A stretch of DNA of 64,000 nt from Streptomyces lacrimifluminis (GCF_014646095.1 NZ_BMMU01000001.1:620001-684000); one strand, 5' to 3'; shown: positions 24,278-33,221, counted from the first letter of the stretch. A program made the numbers and translations. The notes: a model not told the origin generated them from the sequence alone.

Positions 24278-25621
24278 TCAGGCGGTGGGCCGTCCCATGG
24301 CCCGGTAGGTCCAGCCGGCCTTTCGCCACGCCTGTGGGTCGAGGGCGTTGCGTCCGTCCAGGACGAGCCGGTGGGCCACCGCCTCGCCCAGCGCCGCCGG
24401 GTCCAGCTCGCGGAACTCGCGCCACTCCGTCAGGTGCAGTACGGCATCGGCGCCCCGTACCGCCTCCATGGCCGTGTCGGCGTACGCGAGCGTCGGGAAG
24501 AGCCGACGGGCGTTGGCCATGCCCTTCGGGTCGTACACCGTCACCTGGCCGCCCTGGAGGTGGATCTGGCCGGCGACGTTGAGGGCCGGTGAGTCACGGA
24601 CGTCGTCCGAGTCGGGCTTGAAGGTGGCGCCGAGCACCGCGACCCGCTTCCCGAGGAACGGGCCGCCGCCCAGCGCCTGCCGGGCCAGCTCCACCATCTG
24701 GCCGCGCTGGCGCATGTTGATCGAGTCGATCTCGCGCAGGAAGGTCAGCGCCTGGTCCGCGCCCAGCTCACCGGCGCGCGCCATGAACGCCCGGATGTCC
24801 TTGGGCAGACAGCCGCCCCCGAAGCCGATCCCGGCCCGCAGGAACTTCTTGCCGATCCGGTCGTCGTACCCGATCGCCTCGGCGAGCTTCGCCACATCCC
24901 CGTCGGCGGCCTCGCAGACCTCCGCCATCGCGTTGATGAACGAGATCTTGGTGGCCAGGAACGAGTTCGCGGACGTCTTCACCAGCTCGGCCGTCGGGAA
25001 GTCGGTGACGACGAACGGCGTCCCCTCCGCGATCGGTGTGGCGTACACCTCGCGCAGCAGCTTCTCGGCCCGCTCGCTCCGTACGCCGACCACGACCCGG
25101 TCCGGGTGCAGGGTGTCCTGGACGGCGAAGCCCTCGCGCAGGAACTCCGGGTTCCAGGCCAGCTCGGCGTCCGCGCCGGCCGGCGCCAGCCCGGAGATCG
25201 TCCGGGCGAGCCGGTCCGCCGAGCCGACGGGCACGGTCGACTTGCCGACGACGAGGGCGGGGGCGGTGAGGTGCGGGGCGAGGGACTCGATCGCGGCGTC
25301 GACGTACGACATGTCGCAGGCGTACTCGCCGTGCTTCTGCGGGGTGTTCACACAGACGAAGTGGATGTCGCCGAACGCGGCGACCTCGGCCCAGTCCATG
25401 GTGAAGCGCAGTCGCCCGGTGGACCCCTCGATCCCGGCGACATGCTTGCGCAGCAGCTCTTCGAGCCCCGGCTCGTACATCGGGACCTGCCCGCGCCGCA
25501 GCAGGTCGATCTTCTCCTCGACGACGTCGAGCCCCAGCACCTCGAACCCCAGCTCGGCCATGGCGGCGGCGTGGGTGGCCCCGAGATATCCGGTGCCGAT
25601 CACGGTGATCTTGAGAGCCAT
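24278..25621 (-). CDS. UDP-glucose 6-dehydrogenase
   Basis: 447 residues; oxidises UDP-glucose to UDP-glucuronate with two NAD+, supplying sugar precursors for envelope glycans. The N-terminal Rossmann domain starts ITVIGTGYLGATHA. VCVNTPQ and GKSTVPVGS are family motifs. The central dimerisation helix region has AELVKTSANSFLATKISFINA (catalytic Lys). The catalytic Cys is in GFGGGCLPKD. The C-terminal domain has VLGATFKPDSDDVRDSPAL. The start follows AGGAG. Related enzymes include GDP-mannose dehydrogenase and UDP-N-acetylmannosamine dehydrogenase, so the exact nucleotide sugar is not proven. Confidence 0.9.
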   Translation of the reverse strand: MALKITVIGTGYLGATHAAAMAELGFEVLGLDVVEEKIDLLRRGQVPMYEPGLEELLRKHVAGIEGSTGRLRFTMDWAEVAAFGDIHFVCVNTPQKHGEYACDMSYVDAAIESLAPHLTAPALVVGKSTVPVGSADRLARTISGLAPAGADAELAWNPEFLREGFAVQDTLHPDRVVVGVRSERAEKLLREVYATPIAEGTPFVVTDFPTAELVKTSANSFLATKISFINAMAEVCEAADGDVAKLAEAIGYDDRIGKKFLRAGIGFGGGCLPKDIRAFMARAGELGADQALTFLREIDSINMRQRGQMVELARQALGGGPFLGKRVAVLGATFKPDSDDVRDSPALNVAGQIHLQGGQVTVYDPKGMANARRLFPTLAYADTAMEAVRGADAVLHLTEWREFRELDPAALGEAVAHRLVLDGRNALDPQAWRKAGWTYRAMGRPTA

Positions 25622-25764
25622 GGGTGCTCCTGGGGTATGGCCTGGGGGCGGTCGTGCGTGCGAGGGCGAGCATAGTCGCGGGCCTGCTGAGGGCTGTTGC
25701 GGCCCCGCACCGGGCAGAATTCCCCCTTGTCGCCAAGCTCACGTATCACTCGGGTGGGCAGGCC

Positions 25765-25815
25765 CTTAAAATTTGGATTACCTACTGGGTTACTTAACGG
25801 TAGTTAGCGTCAGTC
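25765..25815 (+). promoter_or_regulatory. AT-rich upstream region of the acyl-CoA dehydrogenase
   Basis: About 50 bp of unusually AT-rich sequence with imperfect repeats of GGTTAC/GGTAGTTA type, just upstream of the acyl-CoA dehydrogenase TTG. It may hold a promoter and a repressor site. I cannot define boxes confidently. Confidence 0.3.
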
Positions 25816-25843
25816 ATACAGCGTCTTTGGAGCGTGAGAGACC

Positions 25844-27001
25844 TTGGCCGGATCGGCTGATTTCGACCTGTACCGCCCGTCCGAGGAGCACGACATGCTC
25901 CGTGACGCGATCCGCTCCCTGGCCGAGGCGAAGATCTTGCCGTACGCCGCGGCGGTGGACGAGGAGGCCCGCTTCCCCCAGGAGGCCCATGACGCGCTGG
26001 TGGCCAACGACCTGCACGCGGTGCACGTACCGGAGTCGTACGGCGGCGCGGGCGCGGACGCGCTGGCGACCGTGATCGTGATCGAGGAGGTCGCGCGGGT
26101 GTGCGCCTCCTCGTCCCTGATCCCGGCGGTGAACAAGCTCGGCTCCCTGCCCGTGATCCTGTCCGGCTCGGAGGAGCTGAAGAAGCGGTACATGACACCG
26201 CTCGCCAAGGGCGAGGGCATGTTCTCGTACTGCCTCTCGGAGCCCGACGCGGGCTCGGACGCGGCCGGCATGAAGACGAGGGCGGTCCGCGACGGCGACT
26301 TCTACGTCCTCAACGGCGTGAAGCGCTGGATCACCAACGCGGGCGAGTCCGAGTACTACACGGTGATGGCCGTGACCGACCCCACCAAGCGCAGCAAGGG
26401 CATCTCCGCGTTCGTCGTCGAGAAGTCCGACGAGGGCGTCTCCTTCGGCGCCCCCGAGAAGAAGCTCGGCATCAAGGGCAGCCCGACCCGCGAGGTCTAC
26501 CTCGACAACGTCCGCATCCCGGCCGACCGCATGATCGGCGAGGAGGGCACCGGCTTCGCCACCGCGATGAAGACCCTGGACCACACCCGCGTCACCATCG
26601 CCGCGCAGGCCCTGGGCATCGCGCAGGGCGCCCTCGACTACGCCAAGGGGTACGTCAAGGAGCGCAAGCAGTTCGGCAAGCCGATCGCCGACTTCCAGGG
26701 CATCCAGTTCATGCTCGCCGACATGGCGATGAAGATCGAGGCGGCCCGGCAGCTGACGTACGCGGCGGCGGCCAAGTCCCAGCGGGGCGACAAGGACCTG
26801 ACCTTCCAGGGCGCGGCGGCGAAGTGCTTCGCGTCGGACGTGGCGATGGAGGTCACCACGGACGCGGTCCAGCTCCTCGGCGGCTACGGCTACACCCGCG
26901 ACTACCCGGTGGAGCGCATGATGCGCGACGCCAAGATCACCCAGATCTACGAGGGTACGAACCAGGTCCAGCGGATCGTGATGGCGAGGAACCTGCCGTA
27001 G
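25844..27001 (+). CDS. Acyl-CoA dehydrogenase
   Basis: 385-residue FAD flavoenzyme that introduces the alpha-beta double bond in acyl-CoA thioesters. Visible: an N-terminal helical domain, the CLSEPDAGSDAAGMKTRA signature (FAD/substrate), WITNAGESEYY, then RKQFGKPIADFQGIQFMLADM and the C-terminal QLLGGYGYTRDYPVERMMRDAKITQIYEGTNQ with the catalytic base Glu. Length and motifs fit short-chain/branched-chain types. It starts at a TTG after GAGAG; there is no nearby ATG that keeps the N-terminal domain. It is convergent with the IclR gene across a strong terminator. Confidence 0.93.
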   Translation: MAGSADFDLYRPSEEHDMLRDAIRSLAEAKILPYAAAVDEEARFPQEAHDALVANDLHAVHVPESYGGAGADALATVIVIEEVARVCASSSLIPAVNKLGSLPVILSGSEELKKRYMTPLAKGEGMFSYCLSEPDAGSDAAGMKTRAVRDGDFYVLNGVKRWITNAGESEYYTVMAVTDPTKRSKGISAFVVEKSDEGVSFGAPEKKLGIKGSPTREVYLDNVRIPADRMIGEEGTGFATAMKTLDHTRVTIAAQALGIAQGALDYAKGYVKERKQFGKPIADFQGIQFMLADMAMKIEAARQLTYAAAAKSQRGDKDLTFQGAAAKCFASDVAMEVTTDAVQLLGGYGYTRDYPVERMMRDAKITQIYEGTNQVQRIVMARNLP

Positions 27002-27024
27002 CGGGGGCGCGGCGGATGCGGATG

Positions 27025-27062
27025 CGGAGCCAGGGCACCACCCCCGTGGGGCCCTGGCTCCG
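27025..27062. terminator. Bidirectional terminator
   Basis: A perfect 12-bp inverted repeat (27025-27036 and 27051-27062) with a 14-base loop that itself holds a CCAC/GTGG pairing. It lies between the convergent acyl-CoA dehydrogenase and IclR genes. Confidence 0.75.
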
Positions 27063-27101
27063 TCCGGTCCGCGGTCCATGGGCGCCGCCGGGGCCCGTCG
27101 G

Positions 27102-27839
27102 TCAACGCCCTCGCAGGACCGCGCCGATCATCCGGCTGGTCTGTCGGGCGGCGTCGGCGAGCCGCTCCAGGTGGTGTGCGGGGTCGGTCACGACGCACAG
27201 CGCGGCCACCGGGACGCCGCCCGCGCCGATCAGCGGTACCGCCGCGCAGCACACGCCCGCCACCACTTCCTCACGGTCGAACGCGGCACCGCGGTCCCGG
27301 ATCGCCGCGGCCTGCCGCTGCCAGGCGGTGGGAAGCGGGCCCAGCAGCGGAGCGGCCGGATCGGCCGCGGCCACCAGTGTCTTCCCCGCCGCGGTGAACC
27401 ACGGCCAGGTCATGCCGGGGTGCGGCGGGATCGGGAGCTCGGTCTCGCCGACCTGCCAGTCCACCATCAGGGTCTCGCCCTTGGAGAGCACGGCGATCCC
27501 CACCGTCGCCCCGGTGACCTTCACCAGCCGGTTCACGGGAGCCCGCGTAGCGGCCCGTAGCCGGGGGTGTGGCTGCCATGCGCGGCCGAGGCGGAACATC
27601 CGCGGGCCCACCCGGTAGCTGCCCCGGCTCCGCTCCACCGCCCCCAGGTCGGCCAGTTGCTCCAGCAGCCGGTACGCGGTCGTCTTGGGCAGTCCGCACT
27701 CGTTCGCCAGCCTGGTCGGCCCCGCTTCCCCGTTCCGTTCCACCGCTTCCAGTAGTGCGAAAGCACCCTCCAGGACGCTCCGCCCCCCGATTGCCGAGGC
27801 CGGCCCCTGTGTCTCCGGCCCCTGTGTCGCCGGGGCCAT
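27102..27839 (-). CDS. IclR-family transcriptional regulator
   Basis: 245 residues. The N-terminal winged HTH (about 22-85: FALLEAVERNGEAGPTRLA, LPKTTAYRLLEQLADLGAVER) is followed by the IclR effector-binding GAF-like domain (about 100-240: VGIAVLSKGETLMVDWQVGE, FTAAGKTLVAA, GVCCAAVPLIGAGGVPVAALCVV). It could control the convergent acyl-CoA dehydrogenase or the divergent SARP cluster; the sequence does not decide. The start at 27839 follows a GGGGTG; the long open frame upstream is not coding. It lies at the left border of the putative RiPP cluster. Confidence 0.88.
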   Translation of the reverse strand: MAPATQGPETQGPASAIGGRSVLEGAFALLEAVERNGEAGPTRLANECGLPKTTAYRLLEQLADLGAVERSRGSYRVGPRMFRLGRAWQPHPRLRAATRAPVNRLVKVTGATVGIAVLSKGETLMVDWQVGETELPIPPHPGMTWPWFTAAGKTLVAAADPAAPLLGPLPTAWQRQAAAIRDRGAAFDREEVVAGVCCAAVPLIGAGGVPVAALCVVTDPAHHLERLADAARQTSRMIGAVLRGR

Positions 27840-27996
27840 CACCCCACGTCCGGTCAAGCTGGTCGCCTCCCCGCTTCCCCGTTTCCCCGTGCGGAGCCGA
27901 CGAGCGACGGCTCCGCCCCGTGCCGGACGGGGCGGTACGGGACCTGCCGACCGTCCCGTCGGTATGCACCCCAGCAGATTCGCACCCAGGTGTGGA

Positions 27997-28018
27997 TCGA
28001 AACCTTGTCGAAGGCTTG
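27997..28018 (+). promoter_or_regulatory. SARP-type 11-bp direct repeat upstream of the SARP gene
   Basis: Two head-to-tail 11-mers, TCGAAACCTTG (27997-28007) and TCGAAGGCTTG (28008-28018), identical at 9 of 11 positions. SARP proteins bind heptameric direct repeats spaced one helical turn apart, so this fits autoregulation. It lies 76 bp before the SARP start and about 160 bp from the IclR start. Confidence 0.55.
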
Positions 28019-28093
28019 CCGCTTCTCGCACATGCTTGCGGAAAATGGAGGACGCTGTCCCGGGGGGAATCTGCCTTGAGGGGGGCGGACGGC

Positions 28094-30943
28094 ATGGTGA
28101 GCGTGCAGTTGCTCGGGCCCGTGGAACTGTCGGTGGGGGGCCGGGCGGTGGAGGTGGGGCCACCGCAGCGGCGTACGGTCATGGCCGCCCTGGCCGTGGA
28201 CGTCGGTCGGCCCGTCGCGATAGACGTGGTGATCGAGCGGGTGTGGGGCGCGTACGCACCGGACGGGGCGCGCAGCGCGGTGCACGCCCACGTCGCCCGG
28301 ATCCGGCGGGTGTGCGAGCGGGCCTCCGAGACCGCCGCGCAGCCCCTGCGCGTGGTGCGCCGCTCCGGCGGCTACCTCCTGGACGCCCGCCCGGACCATG
28401 TCGACGCACACCGGTTCCGGCAACTTGTCGAACGCGCCCGGGCGATGGGGCGGACCGACCCCGCGCAGGTGGAACCGCTGCGCCAGGCGCTCGCCCTGTG
28501 GCGGGGAGAACCGCTGTCCGGCCTGAACGGGCAGTGGGGGGCCCGGATGCGCGAGACATGGCGGCGCCAGCGACAGGACGCGGCCGTCAGCTGGGCCCGC
28601 GCGGAGCTGCGCCTCGGTGATCCGGTGACGGTCATCGCCCCGCTGACCAGTCTGCTCGGCGAGTACCCGCTGGCGGAACCCCTGGCCGAGGCGCTGATGC
28701 GGGCCCTGCACGAGACCGGACGCGGCGCGGAGGCGCTGGACTGCTATGCCGAGGTGCGGCGCCGGATCGCGGAGGAGCTGGGCGCGGACCCGGGTCCGGC
28801 GCTGCAACAACTGCACCAGGAGATCCTGCGGGGCCACCGGGCCGGGCCCGTCCGGCGGCAGGAGTCCGGGGCGGGGCCGGCGCCGTGGCCGGCCGTACTT
28901 CCCGCCCAACTACCCCTGACTGTAAGAGGGTTCACGGGGCGCGCGGAGGAGCTGGTCCGCCTGGAGCGGATCCGCGCGGGGGCACGGGGAAAGCCTGCCG
29001 CGGTGGTGCTGTCGGGCATGGCCGGCGTCGGGAAGACCGCGCTGGCGGTGCACTGGGCGAGCCGGATGGAGCGCGCGTTCCCGGGCGGGCAGCTGTATGT
29101 GAACCTGCAGGGATTCGATCCGCAGCGGGCGGCGGTGGACCCCGCGGAGGCGGTACGGGGTTTCCTGGACGCGCTCGGAGTGCCGCCGGACCGGGTGCCG
29201 CCCGGTCTGCAGGGCCAGGTGGGGTTGTACCGGAGCCTGCTGACCGGGCGCCGGATGATGGTCGTGCTGGACAACGCGCGGGACGCGGAACAGGTCCGTC
29301 CGCTGCTGCCGGGAGCGACCGGCTGCATGGCGCTGGTGACCAGCCGGAACCAGCTGACGGGGCTGGCCGCGATGGAGGGCGCCCACCTGCTGACGGTGGA
29401 CCTGCTGGCCCCGGACGCCGCCCGCGAGCTGCTCGCGGAACGGCTCGGGGCGGGCCGGGTGGCCGGCGAGCCAGGGGCGGTCGGCGACATCGTGAACAGG
29501 TGTGCGGGGCTGCCGCTGGCCCTGTCGGTGGTGGCCGCACGGGCGGCCGCACAGCCGCACCGACCACTGGGGGCACTGGCGGAGGAGCTCCGGGAGACGG
29601 GCGGGCGGCTGGACGCGCTGGACGGCGGTGAGGCGGCGAGCCGGCTGCGGGCGGTGTTCTCCTGGTCCTACGGTGCGCTGAGCGCCCCCGCCGCCCAGGT
29701 GTTCCGGCTGCTGGCCCTGCACCCCGGGCCGGACATGGGGCCGGCCGCGGTGGCCGCGCTGGCGGGGGTCGCGCCGGAGCAGGTCCGGGTGCTGCTGACC
29801 GAACTCACCGGGGGGCACCTGCTGTCCGAGGCCGTCCCGGGGCGGTACGCGTTCCACGACCTCCTGCGGGTGTACGCCGCCGAGCTGGTCGCCGTACACG
29901 ACAGCGGGTGGGCGCGGCGGGCGGCTCTGCACCGGATGATGGACCACTACCTGCACACCGCGTGGGCGGCCGACGTACTGGTGACCCCGCAGCCCAACCC
30001 TGTGGCACTGCCGCCGGCCCGGCCGGGGGCGAATCCGGGGAAGCCCGGGGACTACGAGGCCGCGCTGGCCTGGTTCCTGGCCGAGCACTCGGTGCTGCTG
30101 GAGATCGTGCGGCAGCCGCCGGAGGACTTCGACGGCCATGTGTGGCGGTTGGTCGGGGTGTTGAACACCTACCTGGACCGGCACGGGTACCGGGAGGCGG
30201 CGCTGATGGCCGGACGCAACGCGTTGGAGGCGGCCACGCGGGACAACGACCGCGCCGGCCGGGCGAACGCCCACCGGGGCCTGGGGCTGGCGCTGGACCG
30301 GTTGAAGCACCCCGTGCGGGCCCGGGAGCAGTACGTGCGGGCACTGGAGCTGTTCGCCGAGCTGGGCAGTGACGCGGGGCAGGCACGTACGCACCAGCAT
30401 CTCGCGCGGATGTCGGGGGCACAGGGACAAAGCCGGCAGGCGCTGGAGCACGCGCACCGGAGTCTGGAGCACTACCGGGCGGCGGGCGACCGGGCGGGAC
30501 AGTCGGCGGCGCTGAACCACATCGGCTGGCGGCTGGCGCAGCTGGGCGACCACAGCGGAGCGCTGCCCCACTGCGAGCAGGCCATGGTGCTGGCACGGGA
30601 GTCCGGGGACGTGGACGGGCAGGCGCACATCGCGGACAGCCTGGGCTACATCCACCATCACCTGGGCCGGCACCCGCAGGCGATCGACTGGTACCAGCAG
30701 GCGGTGCGACTGTTCCACGCCGCCGGGGAGCGCAACACCGAGGCCGCCTGTCTGATGGGCCTCGGCGACAGCTGCCACAGCGCGGGCCTGCCGGGCGTCG
30801 CACGCGACGCGTGGACCCGGGCCCTCGCTCTCACCGGCGAACTCGGCCTGCCCGACGACGACACCCTCCGCGCCGGAATCCGCGACCGCCTCCGCCTCGC
30901 GGTCGCACCGGACGAATCGCCGGGCCACGTTCCGGTCCGCTGA
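28094..30943 (+). CDS. AfsR-type large SARP regulator (wHTH-BTAD-NB-ARC-TPR)
   Basis: 949-residue pathway-type activator. Order: OmpR/PhoB-like winged helix (about 5-90, VSVQLLGPVELSVGGRAVEVG ... GGYLLDARP), bacterial transcriptional activation domain (about 95-250, ending ELGADPGPALQQLHQEIL), NB-ARC ATPase (about 275-600; Walker A GMAGVGKTALA near residue 310, Walker B region MMVVLDNARD, GLPLALSVVAARA), and TPR repeats (about 720-940). Large SARPs often control specialised-metabolite clusters. The direct repeat upstream suggests autoregulation, and the precursor-peptide gene begins 126 bp downstream on the same strand. ATG at 28094 and GTG at 28097 are both possible starts. Confidence 0.92.
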   Translation: MVSVQLLGPVELSVGGRAVEVGPPQRRTVMAALAVDVGRPVAIDVVIERVWGAYAPDGARSAVHAHVARIRRVCERASETAAQPLRVVRRSGGYLLDARPDHVDAHRFRQLVERARAMGRTDPAQVEPLRQALALWRGEPLSGLNGQWGARMRETWRRQRQDAAVSWARAELRLGDPVTVIAPLTSLLGEYPLAEPLAEALMRALHETGRGAEALDCYAEVRRRIAEELGADPGPALQQLHQEILRGHRAGPVRRQESGAGPAPWPAVLPAQLPLTVRGFTGRAEELVRLERIRAGARGKPAAVVLSGMAGVGKTALAVHWASRMERAFPGGQLYVNLQGFDPQRAAVDPAEAVRGFLDALGVPPDRVPPGLQGQVGLYRSLLTGRRMMVVLDNARDAEQVRPLLPGATGCMALVTSRNQLTGLAAMEGAHLLTVDLLAPDAARELLAERLGAGRVAGEPGAVGDIVNRCAGLPLALSVVAARAAAQPHRPLGALAEELRETGGRLDALDGGEAASRLRAVFSWSYGALSAPAAQVFRLLALHPGPDMGPAAVAALAGVAPEQVRVLLTELTGGHLLSEAVPGRYAFHDLLRVYAAELVAVHDSGWARRAALHRMMDHYLHTAWAADVLVTPQPNPVALPPARPGANPGKPGDYEAALAWFLAEHSVLLEIVRQPPEDFDGHVWRLVGVLNTYLDRHGYREAALMAGRNALEAATRDNDRAGRANAHRGLGLALDRLKHPVRAREQYVRALELFAELGSDAGQARTHQHLARMSGAQGQSRQALEHAHRSLEHYRAAGDRAGQSAALNHIGWRLAQLGDHSGALPHCEQAMVLARESGDVDGQAHIADSLGYIHHHLGRHPQAIDWYQQAVRLFHAAGERNTEAACLMGLGDSCHSAGLPGVARDAWTRALALTGELGLPDDDTLRAGIRDRLRLAVAPDESPGHVPVR

Positions 30944-31069
30944 GCGGAACCGGGCGCGACAGACCGGCCCGGACTGGTCCACGTTCTCCTATGGCAACGA
31001 CGACGCGCGCCCGCACGGATGTGCGCCGTTCGCGTCTCTTCCATCGATGTGACGAGGGGAGGGAAAACC

Positions 31070-31156
31070 ATGGAGAAGACCGTCGTGAACAACGATCCCC
31101 AGAGCGATCCGGGAGAAGAATCCGCGATCATAGTCGAGGTCAGCGTCAGGTTCTGA
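31070..31156 (+). CDS. Candidate RiPP precursor peptide (28 residues)
   Basis: A very short ORF with an excellent ribosome site (GAGGGGAGGG ending 6 bases before the ATG). The peptide has an acidic, polar N-terminal part (net negative, with DPQSDPGEE) that would be the leader, and a C-terminal AIIVEVSVRF rich in beta-branched residues, a plausible core. It lies between the SARP and a B12-dependent radical SAM gene, followed by a perfect hairpin before the enzyme gene, as expected for a precursor that must be made in excess. Val and Ile are known substrates of radical SAM C-methyltransferases (PoyC-type, bottromycin RMTs). No homologue is known to me; calling it a precursor is inference from context. 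Confidence 0.65.
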   Translation: MEKTVVNNDPQSDPGEESAIIVEVSVRF

Positions 31157-31182
31157 CAACGCCCCCTCAGCGCGTGAACCCG

Positions 31183-31220
31183 CCTGCGCTTCCGGCGCGA
31201 CTCATGACCGGAAGCGCAGG
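31183..31220 (+). terminator. Hairpin between precursor and radical SAM gene
   Basis: A perfect 13-bp inverted repeat (31183-31195 and 31208-31220), 12-base loop, no T-run. It is likely a partial terminator or mRNA-stabilising structure that lowers enzyme expression relative to the peptide. Confidence 0.65.
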
Positions 31221-31286
31221 TCGCACCAGGGGCGCGTGACGAACCGAAAGAGCACCTTCAGAGCACCGCCGGATGCCGGAGGGCAC

Positions 31287-33221
31287 ATGAAGATCACGTT
31301 GGTCTGCATGCCGTGGGCCTCGCTGTCGACCCCTTCGCTCGCGCTCGGGATCCTGTCGCGAAGGATCGCGGACACCTTCCCGGACATCGAGACGGAAACC
31401 GTCTACGCCAACATCGACTTCGCCGACTGGATGGACCAGAAAGGCGGACTGGGCCGCACGGAATACAGTTTCTACTCTTTGAACAGCTACTTCGAGGGAT
31501 GCGGCGACTGGGTCTTCTCCTCCGCCCTCTACGACGACCCCACGTGGCGGGTCGACGAGTTCACCGAGTCGATGCGGGACCGGATCACCGACGAGCAGCG
31601 GGAGACGAGTCTCCGGCTGCACGGGATGGTCCCCGAGTTCATCGACACGCTCGCCCGGCGGATCGTCGCCGGCGAACCGGATCTCGTGGGCGCGACCTCG
31701 ACGTTCCAGCAGAACGTGGCGTCGCTCGCCCTGCTGCGCCGGATCAAGCAGCTGGCCCCGGACACGAAGACCGTGATGGGCGGCGCCAACTGCGACGGTT
31801 CGCAGGGGGAGGCGCTGCACCGCAACTTCGGCTTCCTCGACTACGTCGTACGCGGTGAGGCGGAGCGGACGTTCCCCCAGCTCGTCGCGGCCCTGCGCGC
31901 GGACGGCGACGGTCCGGTGGACCTGTCCCGCATCCCCGCCCTGTGCCGGCGGGACGGCGACGCCAGTGTCAGCAATCCGCCGGCCGAGCGGCTCCTGTCG
32001 CCCGCCGAGATCCCGTCGCCCGACTACGACGCCTACTTCGACCGGCTCCGGCGTTCCAAGGTGCGGTCCTGGTACGAGCCCCTGCTCGTCATCGAGGGCG
32101 CGCGCGGCTGCTGGTGGGGCGAGAAGCACCACTGCACGTTCTGCGGGCTCAACGGGTCGGCGATGACCTTCCGCAGCAAGAGCCCGCACACCTACCTGGA
32201 GGAGATCCTCGCCCTCGCCGGGCGCCACCGCGTACTGGACTTCTACGCCGTCGACAACATCCTGGACATGTCCTACCTCGACTCCGTCCTGGCCGAGCTC
32301 GCCGACGCCCCCTTCGACCTGCGCATCCAGTACGAGGTCAAGTCGAACATGAAGCTGTCGCAGATCGTCCGGATGCGCGAGGCGGGGGTGGTCAGCGTCC
32401 AGCCGGGCATCGAGAACCTCAGCTCCCGGGTGCTGAGGATCATGGACAAGGGAGTGAGCGGCACCCACAACGTGCGCTTCCTCCGGGACGCCGAAAGCAG
32501 CGGTCTGTCGGTGGCCTGGAACTACCTCTTCGGCTTCCCGGGCGAGACCCAGGACGACTACCTGCCCCTCGTCGAGCAGTTCCCGGCCCTGCACCACCTC
32601 TACCCCGCCACCGGGGCCTCGCGGATCGTGCTGGAGCGCTTCAGCCCCTACTTCAACCGCCCCGAGCTGGGCTTCGCCGAACGGCGCCCGCACCGGCAGT
32701 ACCGGGTCACCTACGACCTGCCGGAAGCCGAACTGGCCGATCTCGCCTACATGTTCGAGACCGAGGCGCACGGCATCGACCAGAAGCTCGGCGACCGGCT
32801 CAACGAGGCCCTCCGGGAGTGGCACGACAGCTACGTCCGCAGCAGCCTGTCCTACGTCGACCACGGCGACCGGATCGAACTGGCCAACTCCCGGCCGGGC
32901 TTCGCCTGGCGGACCCTGACCCTGCGGGACCCCGTCGAGGCCGAACTCTTCCGCGCGCTGCACGACCCCAGGTCCGTCGGACAACTGGCACAGCGCGCGG
33001 CCCGGAGCGACGGCGCCTGGGACGAGCGCCGCGTCGAGGCGCTGCTGGCCGACTGGCGCGCCCACGGGCTGGTCTTCGTCGAGGCCGGTCGCGCGGTCCA
33101 GCTCGCCACCGCCGACGAGAACCAGCTGATGTGCCGTATCAGGCGCGACTCGGACAAGCACGGCGGACCCGAACTGGCCCTGGAACTGGCAGAGGAGCCC
33201 ACATGCGTGACGATCTCCTGA
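31287..33221 (+). CDS. Cobalamin-binding radical SAM enzyme, RiPP C-methyltransferase type
   Basis: 644 residues. The N-terminal half (about 1-215) is a B12-binding Rossmann-like domain (ITLVCMPWASLSTPSLALGIL; DLVGATSTFQQNVASL; TVMGGANCDGSQGEA). The radical SAM core follows, with cluster cysteines Cys275, Cys283 and Cys286 in a CX7CX2C arrangement (GCWWGEKHHCTFCG) instead of the classical CX3CX2C. As I recall, this spacing is typical of PoyC-like and rSAM_ocin_1 (TIGR03975) maturases that methylate unactivated carbons in ribosomal peptides. The C-terminal 170 residues form an extra domain. The start at 31287 (GGAGGGCAC-ATG) gives the expected N-terminus. It overlaps the next gene by 19 bp. 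The likely substrate is the 28-residue peptide. Confidence 0.82.
   Translation: MKITLVCMPWASLSTPSLALGILSRRIADTFPDIETETVYANIDFADWMDQKGGLGRTEYSFYSLNSYFEGCGDWVFSSALYDDPTWRVDEFTESMRDRITDEQRETSLRLHGMVPEFIDTLARRIVAGEPDLVGATSTFQQNVASLALLRRIKQLAPDTKTVMGGANCDGSQGEALHRNFGFLDYVVRGEAERTFPQLVAALRADGDGPVDLSRIPALCRRDGDASVSNPPAERLLSPAEIPSPDYDAYFDRLRRSKVRSWYEPLLVIEGARGCWWGEKHHCTFCGLNGSAMTFRSKSPHTYLEEILALAGRHRVLDFYAVDNILDMSYLDSVLAELADAPFDLRIQYEVKSNMKLSQIVRMREAGVVSVQPGIENLSSRVLRIMDKGVSGTHNVRFLRDAESSGLSVAWNYLFGFPGETQDDYLPLVEQFPALHHLYPATGASRIVLERFSPYFNRPELGFAERRPHRQYRVTYDLPEAELADLAYMFETEAHGIDQKLGDRLNEALREWHDSYVRSSLSYVDHGDRIELANSRPGFAWRTLTLRDPVEAELFRALHDPRSVGQLAQRAARSDGAWDERRVEALLADWRAHGLVFVEAGRAVQLATADENQLMCRIRRDSDKHGGPELALELAEEPTCVTIS

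Noticed and set aside
31157..31286. A second precursor peptide after the 28-codon ORF
   Set aside because: No ORF with a ribosome site; the space is taken up by the hairpin and the radical SAM ribosome site.
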